This document shows, piece by piece, positions 44,048-52,261 of a stretch of 53,334 bases of DNA; position 1 is the stretch's first letter, and the number at the start of each line of letters is the position of its first letter. Source of the DNA: CAYNST01 sp964399955 (GTDB lineage: Bacteria > Pseudomonadota > Gammaproteobacteria > Pseudomonadales > Cellvibrionaceae). The DNA is taken from positions 1-53,334 of the forward strand of contig CAYNST010000011.1 in NCBI GenBank assembly GCA_964399955.1. The letters are read 5' to 3'. The translations under genes were made by a program, and so were the position numbers. The notes beneath the pieces are model-generated. The model did no database searches, was not told where the DNA came from, and worked only from the letters and a program-made list of their open reading frames with translations.

Positions 44048-44959
44048 ATGTCCAGCGAGTATTCTTTAACGCATCTAAAACAGCTCGAGGCCGAGAGCAT
44101 CCATATCATTCGCGAAGTGGCTGCGGAGTTTGACAAGCCGGTGATGCTGTATTCCATCGGCAAGGATTCTGCAGTGATGCTGCACCTGGCCATGAAGGCC
44201 TTTGCTCCTGGAAAGCCGCCGTTCCCCTTGATGCACGTGGACACCACCTGGAAGTTCAAGGAGATGATTCAGTTCCGTGAGCAGCGCGTACGCGAGCTGG
44301 GCTGGGACCTGATTGTCCACATCAATCAGGAAGGGCTGGATATGGGGATCAGTCCTCTGGTCCACGGCAGCGCCAAGCATACCGACATCATGAAAACCCA
44401 GTCGCTCAAGCAGGCGCTGGACAAGTACGGTTTTGATGCAGCCTTTGGTGGTGCACGCCGCGACGAGGAAAAATCCCGCGCGAAGGAGCGGGTTTACTCA
44501 TTCCGCGATCACAATCACCGCTGGGATCCAAAAAACCAACGTCCGGAGCTTTGGGATATCTACAACAGCCGGGTCGACAAAGGCGAAAGCATTCGCGTCT
44601 TCCCCCTGTCAAACTGGACCGAGCTGGACATCTGGCAGTACATCCATCTGGAAAGCATTCCCATCGTGCCGCTTTATTATGCGGCGAAGCGCCCGGTTGT
44701 TGAGCGCGACGGCGCATTGATCATGGTGGACGACGACCGGTTCACGCTGCGTGCCGGAGAAAAAGTGCAAGAAAAAATGGTGCGCTTCCGCACCCTTGGC
44801 TGTTACCCCCTGACGGGTGCGGTGGAATCTACCGCCCAAACTCTGCCGGAAATTATCCAGGAGATGCTGCTGACCACCACCTCCGAGCGCCAAGGCCGGG
44901 TCATTGATCACGACAGCTCTGGCTCTATGGAGAAGAAAAAACAGGAAGGTTATTTCTAG
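44048..44959 (+). CDS. cysD: Sulfate adenylyltransferase subunit 2 (CysD)
   Basis: CysD makes adenosine 5'-phosphosulfate from sulfate and ATP, driven by the CysN GTPase. The 303-residue product has the PP-loop motif VMLYSIGKDSAVMLHLAMKA, FGGARRDEEKSRAKERVYSF and FPLSNWTELDIWQYIHLESI. The frame extends upstream to 43991 through the leader, but the ATG at 44048 gives the normal length (about 302). A sigma-70 promoter with perfect TATAAT precedes it. CysN follows after an unusually long, structured 123-nt gap. Confidence 0.95.
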   Translation: MSSEYSLTHLKQLEAESIHIIREVAAEFDKPVMLYSIGKDSAVMLHLAMKAFAPGKPPFPLMHVDTTWKFKEMIQFREQRVRELGWDLIVHINQEGLDMGISPLVHGSAKHTDIMKTQSLKQALDKYGFDAAFGGARRDEEKSRAKERVYSFRDHNHRWDPKNQRPELWDIYNSRVDKGESIRVFPLSNWTELDIWQYIHLESIPIVPLYYAAKRPVVERDGALIMVDDDRFTLRAGEKVQEKMVRFRTLGCYPLTGAVESTAQTLPEIIQEMLLTTTSERQGRVIDHDSSGSMEKKKQEGYF

Positions 44960-44993
44960 CACCCTTGAGCCACAGCCTAATCAGACCCATTTT

Positions 44994-45008
44994 GCCAGCG
45001 CAGCTGGC
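44994..45008 (+). repeat. Short hairpin in the cysD-cysN spacer
   Basis: GCCAGC (44994-44999) and GCTGGC (45003-45008) form a perfect 6-bp stem with a 3-nt loop, 35 nt after the cysD stop codon. It is directly followed by the longer hairpin at 45019-45054. Confidence 0.45.
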
Positions 45009-45018
45009 TTGCGGTGAT

Positions 45019-45054
45019 GTAAGTATTCAGCTCCACCCGCAGCTGAATACTTGC
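45019..45054 (+). promoter_or_regulatory. Long intercistronic stem-loop between cysD and cysN
   Basis: AAGTATTCAGCT (45021-45032) and AGCTGAATACTT (45041-45052) pair perfectly over 12 bp around an 8-nt loop, extended by a T-G and a G-C pair. A TTTTT run follows at 45062-45066, then the cysN AGGAG at 45072-45076. It could be a partial terminator or an RNA processing/stability element setting the CysD:CysN ratio. Confidence 0.55.
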
Positions 45055-45082
45055 GCCGTGATTTTTAATTCAGGAGTAGCCC

Positions 45083-46522
45083 GTGTCACACCAGTCCGAC
45101 CTGATTGCCACCGACATCAATGCCTATCTTGCTCAGCACGAGCAAAAGGAACTGCTGCGTTTCTTGACCTGCGGTTCCGTCGATGACGGCAAATCCACTT
45201 TGATTGGGCGCCTATTGCACGACTCCAAAATGATCTATGAAGATCAATTGGAGGCCATCCGCTCGGACTCAAGCAAGCACGGCACCACCGGGGAAAAAAT
45301 AGACCTGGCGCTGTTGGTGGACGGCCTGCAGGCGGAGCGCGAGCAGGGCATCACCATTGATGTGGCCTACCGTTACTTTTCCACCACCCGGCGCAAATTC
45401 ATCATTGCAGACACACCTGGCCACGAGCAGTACACCCGCAACATGGCCACGGGAGCCTCTACCTGCGACTTGGCCATTATTCTGATTGATGCCCGCTACG
45501 GCGTAGTTACTCAGACCCGTCGTCATTCATACATTGCGTCTTTGCTGGGTATAAAACATGTTGTGGTCGCCATCAACAAGATGGATCTGGTGAGCTTTGA
45601 AGAGAGGGTATTCGAGCAGATCAAGGCCAGCTATTTGTCCTTTACTGAAAACCTCAACCAGCAGCAATACCACTTTGTGCCCATGTCGGCGTTGGACGGC
45701 GATAACGTGGTCAATAAAAGCGTGCGCACTCCTTGGTACCAGGGGCAGTCCTTGATGCAAATTCTGGAGTCGGTGGAAGTTTTGGGTGACAAGAACACGC
45801 GCGACTTCCGCCTCCCGGTGCAATATGTTAACCGCCCCAATCTCAACTTTCGTGGCTTTTGCGGTACTGTGGCCTCCGGCGTAGTGAACAAGGGCGATGC
45901 GGTGCGCGTGCTGCCATCCAACAAGTGCAGCCGGGTCAAAGACATAGTGGTGCATGAAGGCAGCCTCGACCGGGCTTTTATTGGCCAGGCCATCACCATC
46001 ACCCTGGAAGATGAGATAGACATCAGCCGAGGTGACATGATTGTGAAGGCCGACGACGACGTCGTGGTGACCAAGGCCGTGAAGGCGCACGTGGTCTGGA
46101 TGGCAGAAAATGAAATGCAACCCGGCCGGCAGTATCTGTTTAAATTTGCCAGCAAGGTCACGCCCGGCAGTGTGCAGACCGTGGATTACCGCATAGATGT
46201 CAATACCCAGGCGCACATGCCGGCAAAGTCAATGCAGCTGAACGACATTGCTGTGCTGGAAATAGCACTGGAGCAGTCTGTAGTGGTGGACCCCTACCAG
46301 CAAAACCGTGCCACCGGCGCTTTTATCATCATAGACCGCATCAGCAATGGCACGGTTGGCGCTGGCATGGTGATTTCCAGCACCAGGCAAGGTGATGCTG
46401 AAGCGGTTAACACTTCCAACTTCTCAGAGTTTGAAATTGAGCTGAATGCGCTTATACGCAAACACTTCCCGCACTGGGACGCAAAAGACCTGCTGGCTGG
46501 CGCAAAAGGTTTGAATCAGTGA
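45083..46522 (+). CDS. cysN: Sulfate adenylyltransferase subunit 1, GTPase (CysN)
   Basis: CysN is the elongation-factor-like GTPase partner of CysD in sulfate activation. The 479-residue protein has G1 GSVDDGKSTL (31-40), QGITIDVAYRYF, DTPGHEQY and NKMDLV. It lacks the C-terminal APS kinase domain of the Pseudomonas CysNC fusion, so a separate cysC is expected elsewhere. It begins with GTG at 45083, with AGGAG 6 nt upstream. Some in-frame upstream starts exist but lack a family match. Confidence 0.95.
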   Translation: MSHQSDLIATDINAYLAQHEQKELLRFLTCGSVDDGKSTLIGRLLHDSKMIYEDQLEAIRSDSSKHGTTGEKIDLALLVDGLQAEREQGITIDVAYRYFSTTRRKFIIADTPGHEQYTRNMATGASTCDLAIILIDARYGVVTQTRRHSYIASLLGIKHVVVAINKMDLVSFEERVFEQIKASYLSFTENLNQQQYHFVPMSALDGDNVVNKSVRTPWYQGQSLMQILESVEVLGDKNTRDFRLPVQYVNRPNLNFRGFCGTVASGVVNKGDAVRVLPSNKCSRVKDIVVHEGSLDRAFIGQAITITLEDEIDISRGDMIVKADDDVVVTKAVKAHVVWMAENEMQPGRQYLFKFASKVTPGSVQTVDYRIDVNTQAHMPAKSMQLNDIAVLEIALEQSVVVDPYQQNRATGAFIIIDRISNGTVGAGMVISSTRQGDAEAVNTSNFSEFEIELNALIRKHFPHWDAKDLLAGAKGLNQ

Positions 46523-46631
46523 ATATCCGGCAGACAATAGCGGCTTGATCTTCGGCCGTTAAGGTGCTTTGGCTTACACTGATTGCGGTTGTTGGAGCCT
46601 GGGTTCGTGATCGGGAGGTGGCTATATTGTT

Positions 46632-46654
46632 GGTGAGGCGCCCGATGCCTCGCC
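46632..46654 (+). repeat. Hairpin in the comEA-like leader
   Basis: GGTGAGGC (46632-46639) pairs with GCCTCGCC (46647-46654) over 8 bp with one T-G pair and a 7-nt loop. A TATATT just upstream (46623-46628) could be a -10 box, but no good -35 is seen. The stem lies 31 nt before the ATG. Confidence 0.35.
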
Positions 46655-46685
46655 AATCAATTCACGCCACCAAAAGGAATGTATT

Positions 46686-47048
46686 ATGTTTCTGGATAAA
46701 CAAAACACTGTTGCACCACTTTCCCGCCTCAAGTCAATAAGTGCCGGAATACTCAGCGCTGCGCTGCTGGCCGGAGTGGTGCTTGGCCCGGCAATGGCAT
46801 CGGCACAAGCCGATCAGCAGCCGGCGGTTACCGAAGCCTTGACCTCTACGCCGGTGCTTGACATCAATTCCGCTGAAGCTGAAGAGATAGCGGATGTACT
46901 GCAAGGTGTGGGGCTGCAAAAGGCCACCGCCATTGTCCAGTACCGGTCGGAGCACGGGCCGTTTGCCACGGTAGACGATTTACTGAAGGTCAGAGGCATT
47001 GGAGCCGCCACTTTGGCTAAAAACCAGCAGCTTATAAAGCTCGATTAG
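46686..47048 (+). CDS. ComEA-like secreted helix-hairpin-helix protein
   Basis: The 120-residue protein has a signal peptide (SISAGILSAALLAGVVLGPA, cleavage likely after ASA, near residue 40). A C-terminal double helix-hairpin-helix domain contains DINSAEAEEIADVLQGVGLQ and LLKVRGIGAATLAKNQQL. ComEA proteins bind incoming DNA in the periplasm during natural transformation. Small stand-alone copies are widespread in gammaproteobacteria, and not all are shown to act in uptake. It is a monocistronic unit: a structured 163-nt gap precedes it and an intrinsic terminator follows. Confidence 0.85.
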   Translation: MFLDKQNTVAPLSRLKSISAGILSAALLAGVVLGPAMASAQADQQPAVTEALTSTPVLDINSAEAEEIADVLQGVGLQKATAIVQYRSEHGPFATVDDLLKVRGIGAATLAKNQQLIKLD

Positions 47049-47069
47049 CACCGCAGGCCACAGCGATAG

Positions 47070-47097
47070 GCCCGGGCTTAGTGCTCGGGCTTTTTTT
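47070..47097 (+). terminator. Intrinsic terminator after the comEA-like gene
   Basis: GCCCGGGC (47070-47077) pairs with GCTCGGGC (47083-47090) with one G-T pair and a 5-nt loop, followed by seven T at 47091-47097. It ends the comEA-like transcript before pyrF. Confidence 0.85.
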
Positions 47098-47135
47098 GTG
47101 TCAAAATTCGGCCTCATTCACCGGAGAGCAAAACC

Positions 47136-47849
47136 ATGGCAGATGTCCAAGAAAGCCTGGGTCCGCGTATTATCACGGCGCTGGATTTCAACCATTTGGC
47201 TAGCTGCATCAAATTTGCCAAGCAACTGGATGCAAAGCTGTGCCGCGTAAAAGTAGGTAAAGAGCTTTTCACCCAATGTGGGCCGGCGGTGGTCGAACAA
47301 CTCCAGGCGCTGGGTTTTGACGTCTTTCTCGATCTGAAGTTTCACGACATTCCCGCCACCGTAGCCGGCGCCTTGAAAGCGTCTGCCAATCTTGGCGTGT
47401 GGATGGTGAATGTCCACATTTCCGGTGGCCCCAAAATGCTGGACGCCGCCGTGACGGCGCTGTCCTCCGCTTCTCACACGCCATTGTTGATTGGTGTTAC
47501 GGTATTGACCAGTATGTCTGCCGATGAACTGCGCGCCTGCGGGGTGACGCGCCCGCTGCCCGAGCAGGTTGTGTACCTGGCAGACATGGCGCGTCAGCAC
47601 GGGCTGGACGGTGTGGTCTGCTCCGCGCAGGAAGCGGCGGTGCTCAGGAGCAAACTGGGCCGGGAATTCCTGCTGGTGACACCGGGGATCAGGCCTGCAG
47701 GCAGTGCACTTAATGACCAGACAAGGATAATGACCCCGGAACAGGCCGTCGCGGCAGGCAGCGACTACCTGGTAATAGGCAGACCGATCACATCTGCCAA
47801 AGATCCAGGTGAGGCTTGCAGAGCCATTGCTCAGTCCATCGCAGTTTAG
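47136..47849 (+). CDS. pyrF: Orotidine 5'-phosphate decarboxylase PyrF
   Basis: PyrF makes UMP in the last step of de novo pyrimidine synthesis. The 237-residue product has the active-site sequence FLDLKFHDIPATV (Asp-x-Lys-x2-Asp), LLIGVTVLTSM, and VTPGIRPAGSALNDQTRI with the phosphate-binding loop. CGGAGAG precedes the ATG at 47136. cmk follows after 16 nt, so two pyrimidine-nucleotide genes are adjacent. Confidence 0.96.
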   Translation: MADVQESLGPRIITALDFNHLASCIKFAKQLDAKLCRVKVGKELFTQCGPAVVEQLQALGFDVFLDLKFHDIPATVAGALKASANLGVWMVNVHISGGPKMLDAAVTALSSASHTPLLIGVTVLTSMSADELRACGVTRPLPEQVVYLADMARQHGLDGVVCSAQEAAVLRSKLGREFLLVTPGIRPAGSALNDQTRIMTPEQAVAAGSDYLVIGRPITSAKDPGEACRAIAQSIAV

Positions 47850-47865
47850 ACATGAGGCTCACATA

Positions 47866-48570
47866 ATGAGGCAAGGCACGCACGCGCAAAATTTTGTACC
47901 CGTTGTTGCCGTAGATGGGCCCAGCGGCGCGGGTAAAGGCACCGTCTGTCGAGTACTGGCAGAGGCCACAGGCTTTGCGCTGCTGGACAGCGGGGCCTTG
48001 TACCGGCTGACTGCGCTGGCGGCTATGCGTCGGGCCATAAGTGTACAGAATGAGGCCCAGGTTGCCGAACTGGCCAAGGCCCTTGATGTAGAGTTTCAGC
48101 CGTCCGGCAACACCACCTTGATCACCTTGGGCGGGGAGGACGTAACAGATGCGATTCGGCAGGAAGCGGTGGGGATGAACGCATCAATCGTGGCGGCCTA
48201 TCCGCCCGTGCGCGCCGCACTTCTCGATCGTCAAAGAGCCTTTGCCGTGCCACCCGGGCTGGTGGCAGACGGCCGCGACATGGGTACCGTGGTCTTTCCT
48301 CGGGCGCTGGTCAAAGTGTTCCTGACCGCCAGTGCCGAAGAGCGGGCACAGCGGCGGCGGCTGCAACTGCAGGCGGCAGGCATTGAGGCAGACGGGCACC
48401 AACTCCTTAAAGATATTCAGGAGCGTGATCTGCGAGATTCCAGCCGTGCGGTGGCGCCCCTCAAACCGGCTGCCGATGCAATCGTATTGGATAGCACGGA
48501 TATGCCGGTCAACGAGGTCGCGGAGAAAATCAAAGCGCTTCTCCGGTCAGCCTTGAACGCACGTCAATAG
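47866..48570 (+). CDS. cmk: Cytidylate kinase Cmk
   Basis: Cmk phosphorylates CMP and dCMP. The 234-residue protein has the P-loop VAVDGPSGAGKGT, DSGALYRLTALAA and GRDMGTVVFP. The frame begins at 47809, inside pyrF, but the ATG at 47866 has GAGG 7 nt upstream and gives the normal length (225-230). In most gammaproteobacteria rpsA follows directly; here lapA and lapB come first. Confidence 0.95.
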   Translation: MRQGTHAQNFVPVVAVDGPSGAGKGTVCRVLAEATGFALLDSGALYRLTALAAMRRAISVQNEAQVAELAKALDVEFQPSGNTTLITLGGEDVTDAIRQEAVGMNASIVAAYPPVRAALLDRQRAFAVPPGLVADGRDMGTVVFPRALVKVFLTASAEERAQRRRLQLQAAGIEADGHQLLKDIQERDLRDSSRAVAPLKPAADAIVLDSTDMPVNEVAEKIKALLRSALNARQ

Positions 48571-48594
48571 ACCTCGGAGTGGAAAGTAACCGTT

Positions 48595-48909
48595 GTGATT
48601 AAGACAATTTTTTCATGGATCAAATGGCTTCTTATTGCGGCTTGGCTAGTCATTGTGGTGCTGGTGGGTGCCAAGCTTGCGCAGCAGAATGGCCAGCTAC
48701 TGGAAGTGGAATTACTGGTGTGGCGTCTACCGGAAGCGTCAGCCGGGTTCATTCTGGCGGCCACTTTACTGGTGGGCGTCACGGCCGGAGTGCTGGCGCT
48801 GTTGCCTAGTCTGATTTTGTTCAAGCTGAGACTTAGGCGTGCTCAGGGCCGGCTGCGCAAGCTGGACCAATCTTCCAGCCTCATCAACCCGGGGCCGGCA
48901 GACGGCTGA
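48595..48909 (+). CDS. lapA: Lipopolysaccharide assembly protein LapA (DUF1049)
   Basis: LapA is a small inner membrane protein encoded with LapB. The 104-residue product has two membrane helices (WLLIAAWLVIVVLVGAKLAQ and FILAATLLVGVTAGVLALLP) followed by a basic helix (KLRLRRAQGRLRKL), the DUF1049 pattern. It starts with GTG at 48595. It is followed after 6 nt by lapB. Confidence 0.88.
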   Translation: MIKTIFSWIKWLLIAAWLVIVVLVGAKLAQQNGQLLEVELLVWRLPEASAGFILAATLLVGVTAGVLALLPSLILFKLRLRRAQGRLRKLDQSSSLINPGPADG

Positions 48910-48915
48910 TTCTCC

Positions 48916-50052
48916 ATGGAATTGGTCCTGTTTGTTACGCTGTTCCTTGCGGTTGCTATTGGCTACATCCTTGGGCGGCGGCCGCGCATTGCTGCGCTTC
49001 GCAACAACAGGAGAGGAAAGCTCGGCTTTGAGCAAAGATACCTCGCCGGCCTGAACCAGCTCCTGAAAGAGCAGCCGGATTCCGCCGTGGAAACCTTTGT
49101 TTCCAGCCTGGAAGTGAACGGGGATACGCTGGAGACACATCTATCGATGGGCAGTCTACTGCGTCGTAGAGGCGAAGTAGACAAAGCCATCAGGATTCAT
49201 CAAAACCTTCTTTCCCGCCCAGGGCTAACCCGTCGGCAGAACGACCAGGTTCAGCTGGAGCTGGCGCTGGACTATAAAAAGTCCGGCTTGCTGGATCGCC
49301 AGGAGGCGCTGCTTCGCGATCTGGGCCGCTCGGCGGACTTGGGCATCCGGGCGGAAGCCCTTGTTCATCTTGTCGAAGTTTATCAACAGGGGCAGGATTG
49401 GCAAAAAGCGATCGAGGCCGCAGATGAGCTGTGTCATAAACGCTTCAGGTCCGACACCGCCCACTGGTGTCATCTGCAAGCCCATTTCTGTTGTGAACTG
49501 GCCGACCTGGCGCGGCATACGGAATCCAGGCAAAACTTCCTGGCCTGGACCACCAAAGCACTCGGTTACGAGCGCGGCCATCCCCGCGCCGCGCTGAACA
49601 TGAGCTGGTGGGAGTTGGAGCATGGGCGCCCCAAGCAGGCGTTGAAATGGCTGGCTCCTGTAGCCGCAGAAGTTCGCTTGTTGCCCGAGCTGGTAACAGC
49701 CGCAACGCGGTGTTACGAGCGGATGAATGCTCCGCACAAGCTGCTCTCCTACCTGTATGACCTCAACCAGAAACAACCATCAGCGGCCCTGTTGTTGCCG
49801 CTTGCGGATCAGGTTCATGAGCAAAGCGGTGAGCGTGCCGCCCTGGATCTTTTACGGGAAAAGTCCGGAAGCATCGACGGCCTGCAGTTGATTGCTCAGT
49901 TCCTGTCGTTGACCGACGCCTCCGGCGTTCCCTACCAGGGCGTTCGCGCGCTGGTCGAAGAGCATCTGCCACCGGTGTATCGGTGTCACAATTGCGGATT
50001 CGAGGGTGCAAGAGTCTATTGGTGTTGTCCAACATGTAAGCACTGGTTGTAA
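48916..50052 (+). CDS. lapB: Lipopolysaccharide assembly protein LapB (YciM)
   Basis: LapB adapts LpxC to the FtsH protease and so sets the rate of LPS synthesis. The 378-residue protein has an N-terminal membrane helix (LVLFVTLFLAVAIGYILG), a series of TPR repeats (about 45-350) and a C-terminal rubredoxin-type metal site, CHNCGF then CCPTC. The length is normal (about 389). In E. coli lapAB lies beside pyrF; here pyrF is two genes upstream with cmk between. Confidence 0.93.
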   Translation: MELVLFVTLFLAVAIGYILGRRPRIAALRNNRRGKLGFEQRYLAGLNQLLKEQPDSAVETFVSSLEVNGDTLETHLSMGSLLRRRGEVDKAIRIHQNLLSRPGLTRRQNDQVQLELALDYKKSGLLDRQEALLRDLGRSADLGIRAEALVHLVEVYQQGQDWQKAIEAADELCHKRFRSDTAHWCHLQAHFCCELADLARHTESRQNFLAWTTKALGYERGHPRAALNMSWWELEHGRPKQALKWLAPVAAEVRLLPELVTAATRCYERMNAPHKLLSYLYDLNQKQPSAALLLPLADQVHEQSGERAALDLLREKSGSIDGLQLIAQFLSLTDASGVPYQGVRALVEEHLPPVYRCHNCGFEGARVYWCCPTCKHWL

Positions 50053-50323
50053 ACACGGCCTGGTGCGCCAGTGGCGGGCTTGATGCGCCGTTACCTGTGT
50101 TAATGGTTGCAATTTCCACCATCTTCTGGTAGTTTCGCGCGGCCTCGCGCTATGGTGGCCTGCGGTTTAGCCCCATTGATGAGGAATACTCCAAGCAGCT
50201 TGCTTCTTTTGCCAGATCCTGAAGAGCAGGTTGATCAACTAACAATCCCGCGTCCTGGCAGTGCGGTTACTCGTATGGGGTGCTGGCCCAGCGCGCCTTA
50301 CGTCTCTTTTTATAGGTATTTTA
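50053..50323 (+). other. 271-nt leader region before rpsA
   Basis: No gene is supported. The region must hold the rpsA promoter if rpsA is not cotranscribed with lapB. I found no clear -35/-10 pair. A perfect 10-bp palindrome GTTGATCAAC lies at 50230-50239. The rpsA start has only a weak AGGT before it, as in E. coli, where the rpsA leader is structured and autoregulated by S1. Confidence 0.45.
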
Positions 50324-52009
50324 ATGAGCGAGAGCTTTGCAGAACTCTTTGAAGAAAGTTTAAAAACGGTAGATATGGAACCTGGTTCCATCGTCACCGG
50401 CGTCGTAATTGATATCGATCAGGACTGGGTGACTGTTCACGCCGGACTTAAGTCCGAAGGCGTCATTCCCGCTTCTCAGTTTTACGATGACCATGGCAAT
50501 CTGACGCTCGCGATTGGTGACGAAGTTCAAGTGGCTCTGGAGTCCGTGGAAGACGGTTTCGGAGAAACACGTTTGTCGCGTGAAAAAGCCAAGCGCGCTG
50601 AAAGCTGGAAGGTTCTGGAAGCGGCTCACTCGGCTGACCAAGTAGTTAAGGGTGTCATCAATGGTAAAGTCAAAGGTGGCTTCACTGTTGACGTTTCTGG
50701 CATCAGGGCCTTCTTGCCCGGCTCCCTGGTGGATATCCGCCCTGTGCGTGAAACCACCCACCTCGAAGGCAAAGATCTCGAGTTTAAAGTCATCAAGCTG
50801 GATCAAAAGCGCAACAACGTTGTTGTGTCTCGTCGAGCCGTTATGGAGCAGGCGAACTCCAACGAGCGCGAAGAGCTGCTGGCTACTCTGCAGGAAGGTA
50901 TGGCGGTCAAGGGTATCGTCAAAAACCTCACCGACTACGGCGCCTTCGTTGATCTTGGCGGCGTTGATGGTCTGCTGCACATTACCGATATGGCCTGGAA
51001 ACGCATCAAGCATCCGAGCGAAATCGTCAACGTCGGCGACGAAATTGAAGTCAAGGTTCTGAAGTTTGACCGTGAGCGCAACCGCGTATCGCTGGGCTTG
51101 AAGCAACTGGGTGAAGATCCGTGGCAAGCCATCACGGCTCGCTACCCAGAAGGCTCGCGTGTCAAAGCTCGTGTGACCAATCTGACCGACTACGGCTGTT
51201 TTGCTGAAATCGAGACGGGTGTAGAAGGCTTGGTGCACGTATCCGAAATGGATTGGACCAACAAGAACATCCATCCGTCCAAAGTGGTTCAGGTGGGCGA
51301 CGAAGTAGAAGTGATGATCCTGGACATCGACGAAGAGCGTCGTCGAATCTCCCTGGGCATCAAGCAGTGCCAGGAAAACCCCTGGGATGCCTTCTCCCGT
51401 CAGTTTGCCAAAGGCGACAAGATCAGCGGCAAGATCAAGTCGATCACGGACTTCGGTATCTTCATTGGCCTGGACGGCGGCATTGATGGCCTGGTTCACC
51501 TCTCCGATATCTCCTGGAACGAAGCCGGCGAAGAAGCTGTGCGCAAGTTCAAGAAGGGTGACGAGATAGAAACCGTTGTACTGGCTATAGATTCCGAGCG
51601 TGAGCGTATCTCGCTGGGCGTCAAGCAGCTTAACGAAGATCCCTTCTCTTCCTATGTTGCAGAAAACGACAAAGGCAGCATCGTTAAGGGTATTGTTAAG
51701 GAAGTGGACGCCAAAGGCGCCATCATCACTCTGTCTGGCGATATCGAAGGCACACTGAAAGCCTCCGATCTCAGCCGCGATAAGATTGAAGATGCTCGCA
51801 ACGTCCTGAAAGAAGGTGATGAGGTTGAGGCCAAGATCACCAACGTTGACCGCAAGAATCGCACTATCATTCTTTCGGTCAAGGCGAAGGATGTCGAGGA
51901 AGAAAAATCGGCGATCAAAGAGCACAGCACCAAGCAGTCCGAGCAAATGGCGCCTGCCACTATTGGCGACCTCATCAAGGCTCAGATTGAAAGTCAAGAA
52001 AACCGTTAA
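50324..52009 (+). CDS. rpsA: 30S ribosomal protein S1
   Basis: S1 unwinds and delivers mRNA to the 30S subunit. The 561-residue protein starts MSESFAELFEESLKTVDMEP and has six S1 repeats, including VKGIVKNLTDYGAFVDLGGV and ISGKIKSITDFGIFIGLDGG. Length matches the family (about 557-560). The frame opens at 50261, but the ATG at 50324 gives the conserved start. The usual partner ihfB does not follow. An intrinsic terminator ends the gene. Confidence 0.97.
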   Translation: MSESFAELFEESLKTVDMEPGSIVTGVVIDIDQDWVTVHAGLKSEGVIPASQFYDDHGNLTLAIGDEVQVALESVEDGFGETRLSREKAKRAESWKVLEAAHSADQVVKGVINGKVKGGFTVDVSGIRAFLPGSLVDIRPVRETTHLEGKDLEFKVIKLDQKRNNVVVSRRAVMEQANSNEREELLATLQEGMAVKGIVKNLTDYGAFVDLGGVDGLLHITDMAWKRIKHPSEIVNVGDEIEVKVLKFDRERNRVSLGLKQLGEDPWQAITARYPEGSRVKARVTNLTDYGCFAEIETGVEGLVHVSEMDWTNKNIHPSKVVQVGDEVEVMILDIDEERRRISLGIKQCQENPWDAFSRQFAKGDKISGKIKSITDFGIFIGLDGGIDGLVHLSDISWNEAGEEAVRKFKKGDEIETVVLAIDSERERISLGVKQLNEDPFSSYVAENDKGSIVKGIVKEVDAKGAIITLSGDIEGTLKASDLSRDKIEDARNVLKEGDEVEAKITNVDRKNRTIILSVKAKDVEEEKSAIKEHSTKQSEQMAPATIGDLIKAQIESQENR

Positions 52010-52028
52010 TTCGGGTTTTTGGGAATTG

Positions 52029-52052
52029 AAGGCGGCCACTGGCCGCCTTTTT
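52029..52052 (+). terminator. Intrinsic terminator after rpsA
   Basis: GGCGGCC (52031-52037) and GGCCGCC (52041-52047) form a perfect 7-bp stem with a 3-nt ACT loop, flanked by AA on the left and TTTTT at 52048-52052 on the right. It is a strong terminator 22 nt after the rpsA stop codon. Confidence 0.92.
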
Positions 52053-52208
52053 CATTTGTGGCCCTGGCCATCTGTCTTCATTAGGGCTGCGCTTCACGGT
52101 GCTCCTGTCACCCGGGCGCGGCCCGAGCAACCCCCAATGGGCTAAGGGACGTATCAACTTTCCCGGGCCATAGGCGTTTGCGCCGTTTCTTTTGTTCCAT
52201 AACAGGAT

Positions 52209-52217
52209 TGGTATAAC
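52209..52217 (+). promoter_or_regulatory. Extended -10 promoter for pssA
   Basis: TGG-TATAAC at 52209-52217 is an extended -10 box (TGN before TATAAC). It lies 44 nt before the pssA start. No strong -35 is present at 17 bp (CTTTTG at 52189-52194), which is usual for extended -10 promoters. Confidence 0.5.
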
Positions 52218-52261
52218 ATCTCAGCCGTTGTTCCATTCCAAACTAATAGCAGAGACTCCGT

